Below the pieces are notes generated by a model. The model was not told where the DNA came from, ran no database searches, and worked only from the letters and a program-made list of their open reading frames with translations. Made by a program: the position numbers and the translations under genes. 64,000 nucleotides of DNA from Lepidurus packardi (lineage: Eukaryota; Arthropoda; Branchiopoda; Notostraca; Triopsidae), in NCBI GenBank assembly GCA_023053545.1, contig JAKZAN010000007.1:8122001-8186000 (forward strand), in the 5' to 3' direction. Every line of letters begins with the position of its first letter. Within the stretch, counting starts at the first letter, position 1. Below are positions 26,601 through 37,942 of the stretch, one piece after another.

Positions 26601-29600
26601 TGCTGGTTTTCCCTACAGGTAATCGCGTCAAAGGTATCGATGACTGCTGCTGTCCTCGGATTGCATGCAGTTGGCTACTGGAGCCAAACTTTTGCTTGGT
26701 GGAGCACTTGAGTCCTCCAGCACTCGACGTCTTTCTGTCTTGCACTGTCAATTTAGCTAAGGAGCAGTCAGTTCCAGCATGAGTATTGTTCGCTCCTGCA
26801 GCAGCTTGGGGGGGAACCGGTTGATGCTCAGGCAGTGTCAACGAGGACATGGATTGCGTCCTCGTCGCCGTACTAACCGTTTTGGCCATTGTTGGAATCC
26901 GCGATTTGCTTACGGCTGTGACAGCAAGCTTTGTATTGCGATTCGAGGACGAGGCCTTCGGGAGCCTCGATTTGGACAACAAGCGGTCGACAGGCGGGGA
27001 ACTTGCGCCGGTTACAGTATCAACAGTGATCGATGACGACGACAACGTGGCAGGGGAAGGAGAGGCAGCCGAGAGTAGCGCAACCCCCGTTTTTGCCCTA
27101 TTTTCAAGGTTCATTGGTGTTGAGGTTTGTCGCACAATTGGTCTATTATCGGGCCTTGATTCGCTGGTCACGCTGCCGTCCTTGACGTGCAGATGGTCCA
27201 ACGCTGCCTCGACGCTTTTTGTCAACATTCGTCGCTGGGCCATGTTGTTATCCCAGTATTCATCAGCAGTAGACGGGGCTAAGTTGCGCAATAAATTGGT
27301 TTCGGAGAGCGCCGCTTTCAAACCAGGCGTGGCGGATTTGCGGAATGGTTTGTGGAGAGCATTCTTGTCACAGGACACGGTATTGGCCAGCTGATTTACC
27401 TTGGTGGCGTGACCTGTAGCACGAACAGAGGTCGAGGGGGCAGGGAAGAACATACTTTGACTTGGCAGGCTGTTAGACATTAAAGTACCGGCAGGTTTAC
27501 GACCTCTCGACTCGGCGTTGGCAGAGGCGAGAATTCGCGAAGACGATGATGTCATTTTCGCAAACTGCGAGCGCGCGATGGGTGCAGGGATGGCCGACGA
27601 GGCTCCAGCGTCTTGTTTTACAAGGACGCCCGTCACGCGTGCAGCAGGTACCGGTAAAGGAATCCGCGTCTTCCCGGCGACGAGACTGTTTTTGCCCACC
27701 GTCGCCCGCTCGGCTTCATCCTGCATGGACAAGGGGGCTTCATCGTGCTGGCTGGTCGCGTCAGGAAGGGCGGATGGTATCACAGTCACATCCCTCAGGA
27801 CGGGGGAGGACAGCAGGGGCTTGTTCGCAGTACCAACTTCACGAGTCTGCTCCAGCGGGTCAAGTTCGGCGTGACGGTGCGTGGCGCAAGCCTCCGCGGG
27901 CGGTGGAGCAGCATCAGCATCATCTTTCTGGGTTGATCTATCCTCATCGGGAGTAAGGTCGCCTTCGATCTGGTCAGCAGAAGCTCCAACAACTGCCAAA
28001 GGTTCAACCCGTTGATTTCCATGCTCATTTCCATGCTCAGAAGGAGGTGCAGATGGAGGTGGAGGCGAAAGTAGAAGAGGCGTAAGATGTGGCTCAGCTG
28101 GCTGATCAGCAGTAGTTGTAAGGTTCGCAAGGATCGGCTGCTGTGACCCCTCCAGGTGCTGTGAAGCTTTCTGCCGAGGAGCAGCCAAAGGTGGGACACG
28201 AGTTATGACCGCTGCTTCATTAGTACTCTGTATTTTTTGCCTGGCACTTGGTTGGGGCAGTGCTGGCGAGGCTGGACGCGTGCATTGTTGTGGGTTGGAG
28301 TGTGCGGTAATCTCGACATCCTCGCGCGGTTCATTGACTTGGTCCGAGCTGAAGGAACACAACTCGCTACATTTTTTTTCATGCCCAAAAAATAAAAAAT
28401 AAAGAAAAGACATGATGAATATATACCATCAACTTCCTCTGGCACGCATATTACACATCAAAGTGAACGCAGGTTAAGTTTTTTTTTACAACCCCTCATT
28501 TCTTTTGACCAAAAACGCCAGACCGGTGTTTTATGAATAGCTTTCTTCAAGAGACAGCAAACTAACAGCGAAAGGCCTAACTGACTCTTATCTTCTCTTT
28601 TAACTCTAAGAAAAAATACCAACAACAACAACAAAAAAGTCGGTTGGGGTTTGACAGGACAATACTTGTAAGCGCAGGAATGAACACGACGAGGGCCGAG
28701 CGCAGGAAAAACAATAGCGTCGTAAAAGAGACGCTATTTCGATGCTATTTCGCAACCTCGAAAGAAAACTTTTTTTAATTTTTTGTTGTTTTTCTTTTTT
28801 TGGTTAAAAGCACCTTAAAAAAGGCAAAAGGCATCCTCTATGGGGCTTAATCAGTATGTTCTTCCAGTCAATTTAATCTAGGCAACAGTAGCTCGGAGTT
28901 GTAATTTCTGAGGTTCCTACTTTCTCACCAACCCTAATTGCTCCACGCTGGTTCTACACCAAAAGACCTAAGGCCAAACTTTGTAGAGAATTTATATACT
29001 CCAACTAATAAAAAAAAATATAAACCTACTACTTTTGCATACTGAGAACTGAAATGAAAAGCCGTTCCCAATGCCAGGTTATCTCCCATCACTTGAGTTT
29101 CTCATCTTTATGCATAAGGGGAACATCCCATTGCCCAAGCGAGCATCTAGATGCATAAACTAACGGGTAGCATGCAGATCGGCCAAAACGGTTGAAACTA
29201 CTTGGGGTATAGAGGTCCGGACCCAAACCAGATGCTCTACTGACCATACTTCAACGAGTGATCTATTGGATCGGGTGCCAAGGGTACTCACTGCGCTTTG
29301 ATGAAACGCAGTCACGGAAACTGTAAAGGCAAGACTGCCCTTCATTTTCATCATTTAAATAACCTTTGCTCCCAATCATTGCCCTGCATGCTCGACACCC
29401 TGTTCGTAGCCTGTATTTCCTTGATCTTTGAGCGAGTTAAAACCACACTAGTGAATCCGTTTGTCCTATATAATCTTCCACGGTTTATCTGGATCCCTAG
29501 GCACGACTTCTAATCCACGAATCGTAAGGCTTACACGACTTCAACTCGGAATCTTAATTCCTTTTAAAGTGAAAAGTGGTTCAGGAATGAATAACGAGAA

Positions 29601-32600
29601 TGAGGAAAGATAACACAGGCATTCATCACGAAGTGTTAGCTTTTCGGATGGGTTATGGGACCCAAAGCGAAAAGAAAAATATGAAAAAAAAAATAGAAAA
29701 AAAAAGAAGACGGGACAGGGCCTTATCGTTTTTAGCTTGTCTTTTCATAGAACGCTGAAAGCCTAATTCTAATAAGGAATCTCGGCAAGCCACGACGACC
29801 TTCGACCTGCCAGACCAGGCAACCATAACGCATACCGTTAAACTTGGCTAAATTACTGTCTCTAGACCAACCTCCTCGAAAAAAATCCGAATAGCCAAGA
29901 ACTATATGACAGTCCCAAACTTGTATGGGATGTGGGAATTCTCATATGTGAAGTTTAATACCCAAACCGTTCCCTGGCAACTCCTCCCCCATCCATTCCT
30001 TCCAAGCGTTTTTAATTGACGCCATAGTTATTCGAAGCGACTAACGAACTCTTAGAAACTTAGGCACTTCAAGCTCCGATAGGGAAAATAAAATATTATA
30101 ATAAATGAACCAAAAAAATTCCCCGAAAGGAAAGTTGCAAGCGAGTTGTAACATGTTGCAGGTCATAAGAAACAGCTGGGGCGTCGACTCTTGAACAGCC
30201 TCAACTTTGAAACCACCATTTCGCATAACAAATGGCCTCATTGTCTCACTTGTCAAGTCCACCTTAACGTTCACACGCGCCTAGTAAAAGCTAAGTTGGC
30301 ATTGGACCGAGCAACACTTACCATACCAAGATCCCCAAAGGTTTGAGAAAGTACTCGAATACTCTAGCTATAGCCGTGTTATTTTCATGGTTGGAGCCAT
30401 CCAGCCTCAAGAATGAAATCCCAACAACTAAAATCCTAGCTTCCATCTCAAGAATGAAATCACATGAATGAAAGCAATGAAAGCAGATTACGGGTTATCG
30501 TCGTGTGCTGTTTTGACATGCTGACTTTCGTAGTCTGGATTTTATTTAGCCGGAATCCAGATTTGGACCGGAAAGTATCTCACGCTGTATCTGTTTTGGC
30601 CGTCTTGGGAGGCGCAGAACTTTGTGACGTCTTTGGGGAAGCGTTTAGGAATGTAAAGCGGGCGCCTAAACATCCAGGAAGGAAAAAAAGAAAGAGCGAG
30701 GGGAAAAAGGATGGAATTGTTTGATACGCGAAACTCTATAAGACCACCCGGCTTGTACACCGGGGAACGTGAAAGGCCAAGCTTTTTAAAGTAAGCTACA
30801 CACCTTTGGCTAGAAGTCAGCAAGCGATAAGCTGGAGAAGTGAGGGCTATTGTCGGTACTTTTGTGTGCCGGCCATATACTCGGGACGGCTAATGGATGG
30901 AAGCGCGGAGGTACCCCCCTCCCCGGAAAATGGAAGAACGTTTCTTCCGAATTTGAGATGCTTTGGTCTTCCTTTCTCTCTCTCGCAGAAAAAAAAGGAC
31001 GCAAAGCTTATAGGTATTAACAGTTTCTTTGCAACGCTTCGGTTCCTGATCGTCCTCGTCCGAAAGCCCCTTTATGCCAGCTTTTGCCACTTTTTATTGT
31101 GTCAAAACGTTTCCAGTTCAACTGCAAGCCACCGTAAGCCCACCGGGCAGGTTAGAATCCCAAGAAGGTTTTATAACACGAATGTCAGGGCTTCTTGGCT
31201 ACGGAAACCAAAATGCTGATGATGGCTGGGAAATGACCCATGACTTATTGATGCATGGCTTTGGGAAACTTCAGATGATACATTGATATGCATCCAACTC
31301 ATCGGGGGCAAAAAATTAAAAAGAATATAAAAAGGAAAGGAAGAAGATGCAAGAAACAGACAGATGAAAGTAACCTAGCTTTCAGAAAAACATGGAATGT
31401 AGTCGCTTCGGGACAACTTAGAGCCAACAAAAAATGCACTTTTCCTATAAAATTCTTGGCATGGGAATGAATGAGTCCAGAAGTATAATGAGCCCCGGGT
31501 CGTCTTAGTCAAGGTTTGAGAATGTAGAACGACGACGACAACAAAAATAGACATGAAAAAAGAGCCCAATCTTAATCAACAATTAAAAGTCCTTCGATAA
31601 GGAACTTTTAGGGTTGATATTTTGGTGTAATATAGCATGAAATAGTAGACTCTGTCGTAAAGGCTCCTTTTTTTCTTGCTTAACTTTATGCTTTAAAAGT
31701 TAACGTTGGCAAGTAAACTTGTTGAGCTACAGATGCACGCTTTTCGATAAAAGTAGCCTTTTCATGACGGGAACATTAAGGTTTCGGGATTCTAAATTGC
31801 CCCTGTCTTACGGAAATAAACTTTGCTCAATAATAGTACTAAAGCATCTCGGCGGCTTCTTTTACACGACAGCACCACAGTTAAAGCCGTGGGATGTTCT
31901 TCCTCGAGTCGCAGGCACAGCAAATGGACAGGAAGACTGGAAATCCTTGTAGCTAGACCAATTAAGATGCATAGAAGTTAATTAGAGAAGCCTTTCTTTT
32001 TCCAAAATATAATTGCAGGCGCAGTTACGCTCCATGACTAATGTCAATTCGAGATCGGAGCCGGAAACGCGCAGTGGTTTGTCAAAATTATTCAAGCGTG
32101 ATATGCAAGACGAATTGGCAATATGAGCTAATTTGCATAACTAGCAACGTTGGTGGTACACTTTGCAACAGTTTAAGATCACCTGAGACTGTTGACGTGA
32201 GTTTCAAATGTTAAAATTCTTACCTTTTATTTTGCGAGTTACCAACAACTTCAGTTTCAAACGGAAAAGCAACGTCATTTTCTTGAAAAGTGGCTGCCAG
32301 CGCCACCTCTTGTGACTCTTTTGAACCGCTTGGAGCCATAGCTGCCGCTAAGGCAGCGCGATTGCCATCTACCATGATGGATTGAAAACCACTATCATCA
32401 GAAGCCGGCGACTCAACAGATTCATGGATATGGGGCTCATCGTCAGTGTCTTGGAAGTTTTCAGGTGGCTCAATATCGAGCAACAATTCCATTTCAGGAA
32501 GAGCAGGTTTTGGAATAGGTAGGGGAGCGAATTGGAAATCTGTAATTTGCAAGGACCCTGCATGTTCTCGCAGCAGTTCTCGCAAAAAATCCGTGCCTTC

Positions 32601-34517
32601 GAGATCTTGCTCGCGGATTCTGATTGTATCGTCGTCCAGTTCATCTAGATGGAACTCGCTGGCTGAAGTGGAGTAAGACGGACTAGACGGCGTTAAAGTA
32701 CCAGTGTAGGTTCCTAAATTTCCCCAACGGTCGACTACTGTCGTAACGCTACTTCCCGTTTCGGCATCTGACTCGGATTCGAGCGCATATAGTAGCGCGT
32801 CCTCTTCAGCGACCAGATCAGTATAAACTTGGGGCGAAGGCGGCAAGACTAGGTTACTTGCTGATGAACCTACTGATATGGTCGAAGACGACGATTGAGT
32901 TCGACATACAGCGGACGAGGTAGGTGGGCGTTGGGATTTGGGCGTTGATGTGACAGCGGTCTGTTCCTGGACGTCAGTCTCAATTTGTTGCAAATCGAAA
33001 GTATGATCGATTACAGCAGCCAAAGGTTCCGGGGGAGGAACGAGGAGGGTAATTGGGGGAGGAAGGACGAGGGTACTTGGAGGAGGCAACGGTTCAACTG
33101 CCTTTAGCGGGATGACCGACACATTCTCCTTATTAACCCCCGTATGGCGGTTACCATGCATATTTTGGAACAGTCGTAATAGCTTATTCTTCTTGGGTTT
33201 CTTTGTGATTTCCTTTTCTACTTCCTTCACCTCTGGGGACTTGACAGTGCTAGCTTTGCTCGAGGTCGAAGAGGAAGTATACGTGATCGAGGATTCTGGA
33301 GACAAGAAGCCTTCCAAACTCCGAGAAGCGGCCAAAGCCACTTTGTTTCGGGGTGGTTTCGGTATGGAAACGGATTTAAAACTCATTAGGCCGGGATCAC
33401 CGGAAGACACCATAACTGCCGCGGCTGAAGCGGCCGAATGCTGGGAAAGTCGTCGCTGCCTGCGAAGCCGAGGAGGTGGAACAGGGGGGTTCTCAGGGTT
33501 TCTTTCGTCGTCCAATTCCTCGGTAACGGTATCATAGATGTGCTCATCGGAAAAAATTGGAGCTAGTGTGGATTTCCTGCTCCCGAAATAATTCGAGGTG
33601 AGAAAATCGGCAGGGACGTCCACCGCGCGCTCTTGCGGAATGGGTGGAGCCCTTCGGGAAGGAGTTATGACTTTATTGACCGGATCGTGCGCTGGAAAGG
33701 ATGTAAGCTTGGGCTTGGACTCGGCCAAACCGGACGTGATAAGGTCACGGTCCATTTGATGGTAGTAGTGGCGAATGAGCAGATTGAGGGCAATGGGTCC
33801 GTTGGTTAGTTCGCGGACCACGTCCGCGCGGGACATGTCATGCACGCGGCGGTGATTGACGGCCGTAATCTCGTCGCTTTCAACGAGTCTACCCCAAGTG
33901 GCGCATATCTTGGAGGCGGGACTCTCCTCGGAACAGCACTGAATAAAGAGTCGTTTGACTTTTTCGCCAGTCTTGAGGCCGCCATCGAATTTTAACCCGA
34001 AGCCCAGTTTTTCTCCTGGCAAACGCAGGACTTCGAGGACTTCTTCGACAAACTTGGGCAAGAGTCTGCACTCATTTTCTTCTTCAGTTTCGTTAAGTGA
34101 ACTTGAGGGTCTGAGTTCAACCTTGACCGAGTCCGTGCAGTCCTCTCCGACAGTCAACACCGTTACAAAGTCCGCAGGCTGGCTTTTTACGCCGATTTGA
34201 GTGGGATAGTTGCTCAAGCCACTTTGTTCTTCCTGTTGAGGTCCTGCCAAAGCGCCGTGTTGTTGGGAACCGCTATTGATGCTCAATATGGTCACAAACT
34301 TGCTCGCTGAACTGTAGGATGAAGAAGAAGACGCCGAAGAGTGCACATCTGCGGACAGACACGAAAAGCTTTCTTCTGATTGGCAAGATCGACGAGTCGG
34401 ACTCCCCGATCCCGAGCTCCAGTCTGTTATCGCTCCGGAATCCTGGCTCCTTTGCAATTGATGTCGGATTAGGAGCCCTTCAGGAGGGTCATCCATCGTT
34501 TCAAACTCCATTTCCAT
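5628..34517 (-). CDS. IL16: Large PDZ scaffold, pro-interleukin-16 / big bang-like
   Basis: Nine minus-strand exons join in frame: 34517-32224, 28348-26562, 10918-10748, 9534-7091, 7009-6830, 6748-6620, 6297-6093, 6019-5876 and 5794-5628. They give 2,506 residues. PDZ1 lies at about residues 158-250, with carboxylate loop LGFGLKF. About 2,000 residues of Ser/Pro-rich, probably disordered sequence follow. PDZ2 (about 2247-2347) and PDZ3 (about 2409-2502) sit at the very C-terminus. PDZ2 contains [12 protein letters not shown] and PDZ3 contains [11 protein letters not shown] and the stretch EAWN. These match the two PDZ domains of secreted human IL-16 nearly motif by motif, and the stop follows PDZ3 directly as in IL-16. 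In flies the comparable gene is big bang, a cortical PDZ protein, so a scaffold role is more likely than a cytokine role. Proline motifs such as RRAPPIPQE suggest SH3 ligands. All junction phases agree. The least certain link is the 15.6 kb intron between exons 2 and 3. Confidence 0.85.
6436..6517 (-). tRNA. tRNA-Leu (anticodon UAA)
   Basis: This is an 82-nt class II tRNA nested in the 322-bp intron between exons 6 and 7 of the PDZ scaffold gene, on the same strand as its host. All arms are perfect. The acceptor stem pairs GCCAGGT with ACCTGGC. The D arm contains the A box TGGCCGAGTGG. The anticodon stem is CCAGA/TCTGG around loop CTTAAGA, with TAA at plus positions 6482-6484. The long variable arm has a TCCC/GGGA stem, and the T arm is GTGGG TTCGAGC CCCAC with the B box. 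The next base gives discriminator A, as expected for Leu. A T6 Pol III terminator begins a few bases after the 3' end. There is no tRNA intron. Confidence 0.97.
9535..10747 (-). other. Intron 3 of the PDZ scaffold gene
   Basis: This 1.2 kb intron lies between the 171-nt exon 3 and the 2.4 kb exon 4. It runs from a GTAAAA donor to a TTTGTTTAG acceptor. It is AT-rich with homopolymer tracts, and I see no coding or RNA gene in it. Confidence 0.7.
16965..17016. repeat. Perfect inverted repeat, 20-bp arms
   Basis: The arm TTTTCACTAGATTTCATATA (16965-16984) is repeated exactly in inverted orientation at 16997-17016, around a 12-base A-rich loop. I see no flanking target duplication. Confidence 0.9.
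17394..17451. repeat. 58-bp near-perfect palindrome
   Basis: Two 28-bp arms, beginning CCCGTATGGCGCTTAGATCA, are inverted around a 2-base centre with a single mismatch. Such a structure could extrude as a cruciform or fold into a long RNA hairpin. The stem is too perfect and the loop too short for a typical microRNA precursor. Confidence 0.92.
17512..17529. repeat. T10A8 palindromic tract
   Basis: Ten T followed directly by eight A form a self-complementary tract inside the local palindrome cluster. Confidence 0.8.
17566..17589. repeat. 24-bp perfect palindrome
   Basis: The left half is GCTATTCAGAAA and the right half is its exact reverse complement, with no spacer. It is the fourth inverted structure within about 630 bp. 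Confidence 0.92.
18939..20475. repeat. Tandem array, about nine copies of a 176-bp unit
   Basis: The landmark GCTTGTAAACCT or a close variant starts at 18939, 19110, 19287, 19439, 19615, 19791, 19967, 20143 and 20319. The last five full intervals are exactly 176 bp and nearly identical. The first three (171, 177 and 151 bp) are diverged or deleted, and the last copy is truncated. Each full unit contains a TTCTTTGCAG-GCC motif on the plus strand that resembles a splice acceptor. The host gene runs on the minus strand. The array lies entirely within the giant intron of the PDZ scaffold gene. Confidence 0.95.
22972..23065. repeat. 34-bp minisatellite, about 2.8 copies
   Basis: The landmark TTATTGTAATTTAATATCC or its one-base variant starts at 22972, 23006 and 23040, giving an exact 34-bp period. 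It lies in the giant intron of the PDZ scaffold gene. Confidence 0.85.
24069..24362 (+). other. Unexplained 97-codon open frame in the giant intron
   Basis: The frame encodes a charged, probably helical segment ([20 protein letters not shown]) followed by less ordered sequence. It is antisense to the host gene, and no ATG opens it upstream of the helical part. I do not recognise a family. It could be a chance frame, a remnant of a mobile element, or an exon of a nested gene. Nothing around it decides the question. Confidence 0.2.
28349..32223 (-). other. Intron 1 of the PDZ scaffold gene
   Basis: This 3.9 kb intron has a strong GTAAGA donor and a GTTCCTTCAG acceptor, and the split codon gives serine in frame. 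Open frames around 30464-31290 lie in a stretch that is locally less AT-rich, which could host an alternative first exon or promoter. I cannot show that from the sequence. Nothing else is recognisable. Confidence 0.55.
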
Positions 34518-37500
34518 GATTTTCGAAACTATTTTGTTTTTGTCCTGACGAAACTCGGAACCGTCTGTTACCTTTTTTGGGCCAAATTGATTTCAATAAC
34601 AGTTGTAAGGGCCAAGGGAGACTGTCCTTTCTTCACACATAACGGGAATCGCACAGCAAGAGGACTTCTCTCGGGTTGTGGCGATCCCGTATCAAAGTCT
34701 CTTCTTCTTCTTCCTATTAAGGTGACACCCAAAATTGGTCGTACTGGTGGAGGAACACCTACCAAAGGAAACAGAAACAGGCTTACATTAATTTCGAAGA
34801 AAATAACGGGACAATGGACAAAAGGGAAAGACAGCAAAGCAATATCTATGTACTGGTTCTTGAAAAGTTCATATGTAATTACTGCGATACGCAAGACATG
34901 CTAATGCAATAGCCAAGAGAAAAAGGGAGCTTGTTGGGGTAATCCCGTCATTAAAAATAGTTAACGAGGAACGGACATCAAACCTGGGTGTCATCCATAT
35001 AGCGGTTTCCCTTGCGGACCGGAACATGGAACACTATGAACTTATAGCGGATATAAGACGACCAGAGGGCTATCACAACCATAAATGACATCCTTTTTTA
35101 TGTATTTTTTCGTTATTTTTTACACCCACAACTTTCGGTACTCGTAGCCTAAGCCTGGGCTTGCAACTTGGTGCACGCTTTCAGCAATTGTAATGCTCGC
35201 ATTTCCGGCTTCCCGTGCCGGAAACCATATCGTGTAGGACTTTTAACATATTCCATACGAGTTCTACAGGAAGAAAAAGAAGGAAGGAAGGCACATTTCG
35301 ATAGGAGCATGCATATAAAGATTGACCACCGCTAGAATTACCCTTAAGTCCCGTCGCCACGATAATAACTCTGCCTGAGGAGAATGTGGGAATGAGAAAA
35401 GGTTGACCTCGCCGTATCTACTCCTCAACGGTCTAACCAAAAAGCCGTCTACAGACTCTACATAATGCATTACATTGCTCTTAGTTTAAGAAATATTGCA
35501 ATAATAAGTTTTATAAATGTGACGCGGATACTAACATAGTGTTGGTTAGTTTATGAATTTCAATAATGAATCATTTCAATAATGAATCATTGCAGTAATT
35601 ATTCCAATAACGAATTATTCCAACAATGAATTTGCTATACCTTCAAATGAAGCTTTTGTACTGTAATATCACGTCACATTGTTTTATGCATGCATTTATG
35701 TATTAGTACAAATACAATATTTAGTTTTATAGTAAGTATTACATTAAGTACAATATTATATTAAATAATGGATCAAAAGGTAATATTATAATATGAATGT
35801 ATTATGAAGTACCCGGTAGTAGGTACCAAACTTTCTTTTACCCAGTTCTTTTTCCTTCTAAAAAAAAAGTCATAAATGCACACAAACCTATAGCCATGCT
35901 GCTGGCTAGATCTTTGGAGGAGCTGTGCACACGCTTTTCAAACTCTTTTTTCCCCTTCAAATGAAACAAGGGTTGGCAGAGAAGTTGAGTGCCAAGGTGG
36001 AACAGGTTTTGCTTACATGTTTTTAATGTTCAAAACTCATTTCTGTACGACTAAAAGTCCTTCCTTTTGCCATTTATTTTCTTCTTTGTTTCACGAATTA
36101 AGGTAAGGGGTTAAAGATAATAATTCAGACATGGGAACCACGCAAGTGCTAACATATTGGCAGAAATGGGTGGGAGTGTCTTGAAACAACAATACAATAC
36201 TAGTCTTTCAAGTTTTCAACAGTTATGGTGTGTGGGATTGAGATTCCCCAAAATTTCCGAGAAATGTACCTGACTCTTCACAATTCCCGCTCCTGAATGG
36301 GGAAAAAGAGGCTTCTTTCGAATAGTAGAGGCAACGGGGCTTATGGGATGCTTGGGATGTGTACTATACAGGTTAGGCGCACCTGCTTGACCCAGTTTGG
36401 GTCTCATGCAAATTGGAAACGAGCTGGAAGGCCCACCGTGAATATTCGGGTTAATTGCGTAAGCACATTTTTCCAATCCTCTAAACGTAAGCGATGAAAA
36501 GGTCGTTGGATAAGAATACAAGTTCCTTATTAAAATGCAATCGGTTTGTGAAAGCTATTAATTTCACGGACATCTTCTGCGTACCGTAACTTCTTTGTGT
36601 GGAACTTTTCAAAAGCTTGTTATAAGAAGTAATGTATGAGAATTGTGATCCTTTTCATGTAAAAACCTCAAATTGGCTTCAATATTTCTTCAAGCGCGAC
36701 ACCTTGGATGAGTCGCATAATTTTCGAAATATAATAACGTGGGAAGTGCTTCGATATTCTATTCTTAAACCAAAATTTCCACTTTTCCACGCTAAATATC
36801 GCGCAAATTTCCCTTTTCCTAATGTTCTTATGTTACATAAGGGCATATCCACCATATGTCTTGTTACAAATAAGGAGGCTTAGGCGATCTTTAGACCCAC
36901 ACCGAGGGTACACGCAGGATAGGGTGAGAACGTCGTAAAAAAATTATAAATTATAGACTCGATTTTTGGCTCCAAGCCTTTTCCTTTGCCAGTTCGTTTT
37001 TTACCCGAAAATTGTAAGCTTTGCAGTAGGCAAAGCCGTCAATTTATCCCAGTTTTTGACTTTAAAATTGTGGGTCCCGTAATGACCGTGAAGCCCTCCT
37101 GCTGTCGAGTCATTCGGCAGCAAAGAAACATTCGTTCTTTTAGAGGTAAAAAAAAAAAAACAGAGACACACTAACTCTGAAGAAAAGCCTATCCCATAGA
37201 ATCACGCGAGTGCCAAGAAATTTACATACGCAGAACCGTTTAGTATTGAACCCAAAAAATCCAAACTTACGTCCAGGATATAAAATCTTTCCTTCACGTA
37301 CTACGTATGGGACCCAACCCTGTTGGGGATTGCAATACTTAACGTCGCAAAGACGTAAGAAAGTTTCCCCAAAACTGCACTGCCACTTGTTGCACAGAAA
37401 TACTTTTGGTATCCAAATAAAAACTGCGGCAGTCAAACTAAAGGGAAAATCCGGTATTGTTTTATGATGGATTCAACAAGCAGTTTTTAGCATGTAAAGT

Positions 37501-37714
37501 GACCCTGAACGTGAACGTGGTCTTGAAAATCCTGCTACTACAACGCCACTTCACACAACAACTAACCCAACTAGCTCGGTCAGGTGTGTGCGTTGATGTT
37601 GGACTTGGCAAAGGGACTCGACTCTGGCTCACCTGACTAAATGCTTGCCATCACTGCATATACCTGAAGGGAGACAACCACAACCACCACCACTGGAGGA
37701 CCTAGAGGCAGAGA

Positions 37715-37740
37715 GGGGGGGGGGGGGGGGGGGGGGGGGG
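37715..37740 (+). repeat. Homopolymer run of 26 G
   Basis: An uninterrupted G tract follows a GA-rich lead and can form a G-quadruplex. Homopolymers of this length are prone to sequencing error, so the exact count is unsure. Confidence 0.85.
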
Positions 37741-37907
37741 AAAGAACGAATACACAGAAAAAAAGGGAAGAAGCTTATGACACGTCACGTGGTCTCTGTT
37801 CACACACGAATGGTTGCCACACTACCAAAAGCTTTTTGGTGATGAGGCTTTTTTAGTTGATGAATATTAACTAAATGCATAACGTACTAAAACTATACTT
37901 TGTCCTT

Positions 37908-37942
37908 GCCGTGCAATTCCATCGTCTATGGAATCGCACGGC
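37908..37942. repeat. Short hairpin, 15-bp arms
   Basis: The arm GCCGTGCAATTCCAT is inverted at 37928-37942 with one mismatch, around the 5-base loop CGTCT. Confidence 0.85.

Noticed and set aside
34568..34894. Minus-strand frame just upstream of the PDZ scaffold start, ending at a GTAACA donor
   Set aside because: Splicing to the next AG would need a 43-bp intron and gives the wrong phase for the 34517 Met. It is more likely UTR or chance.
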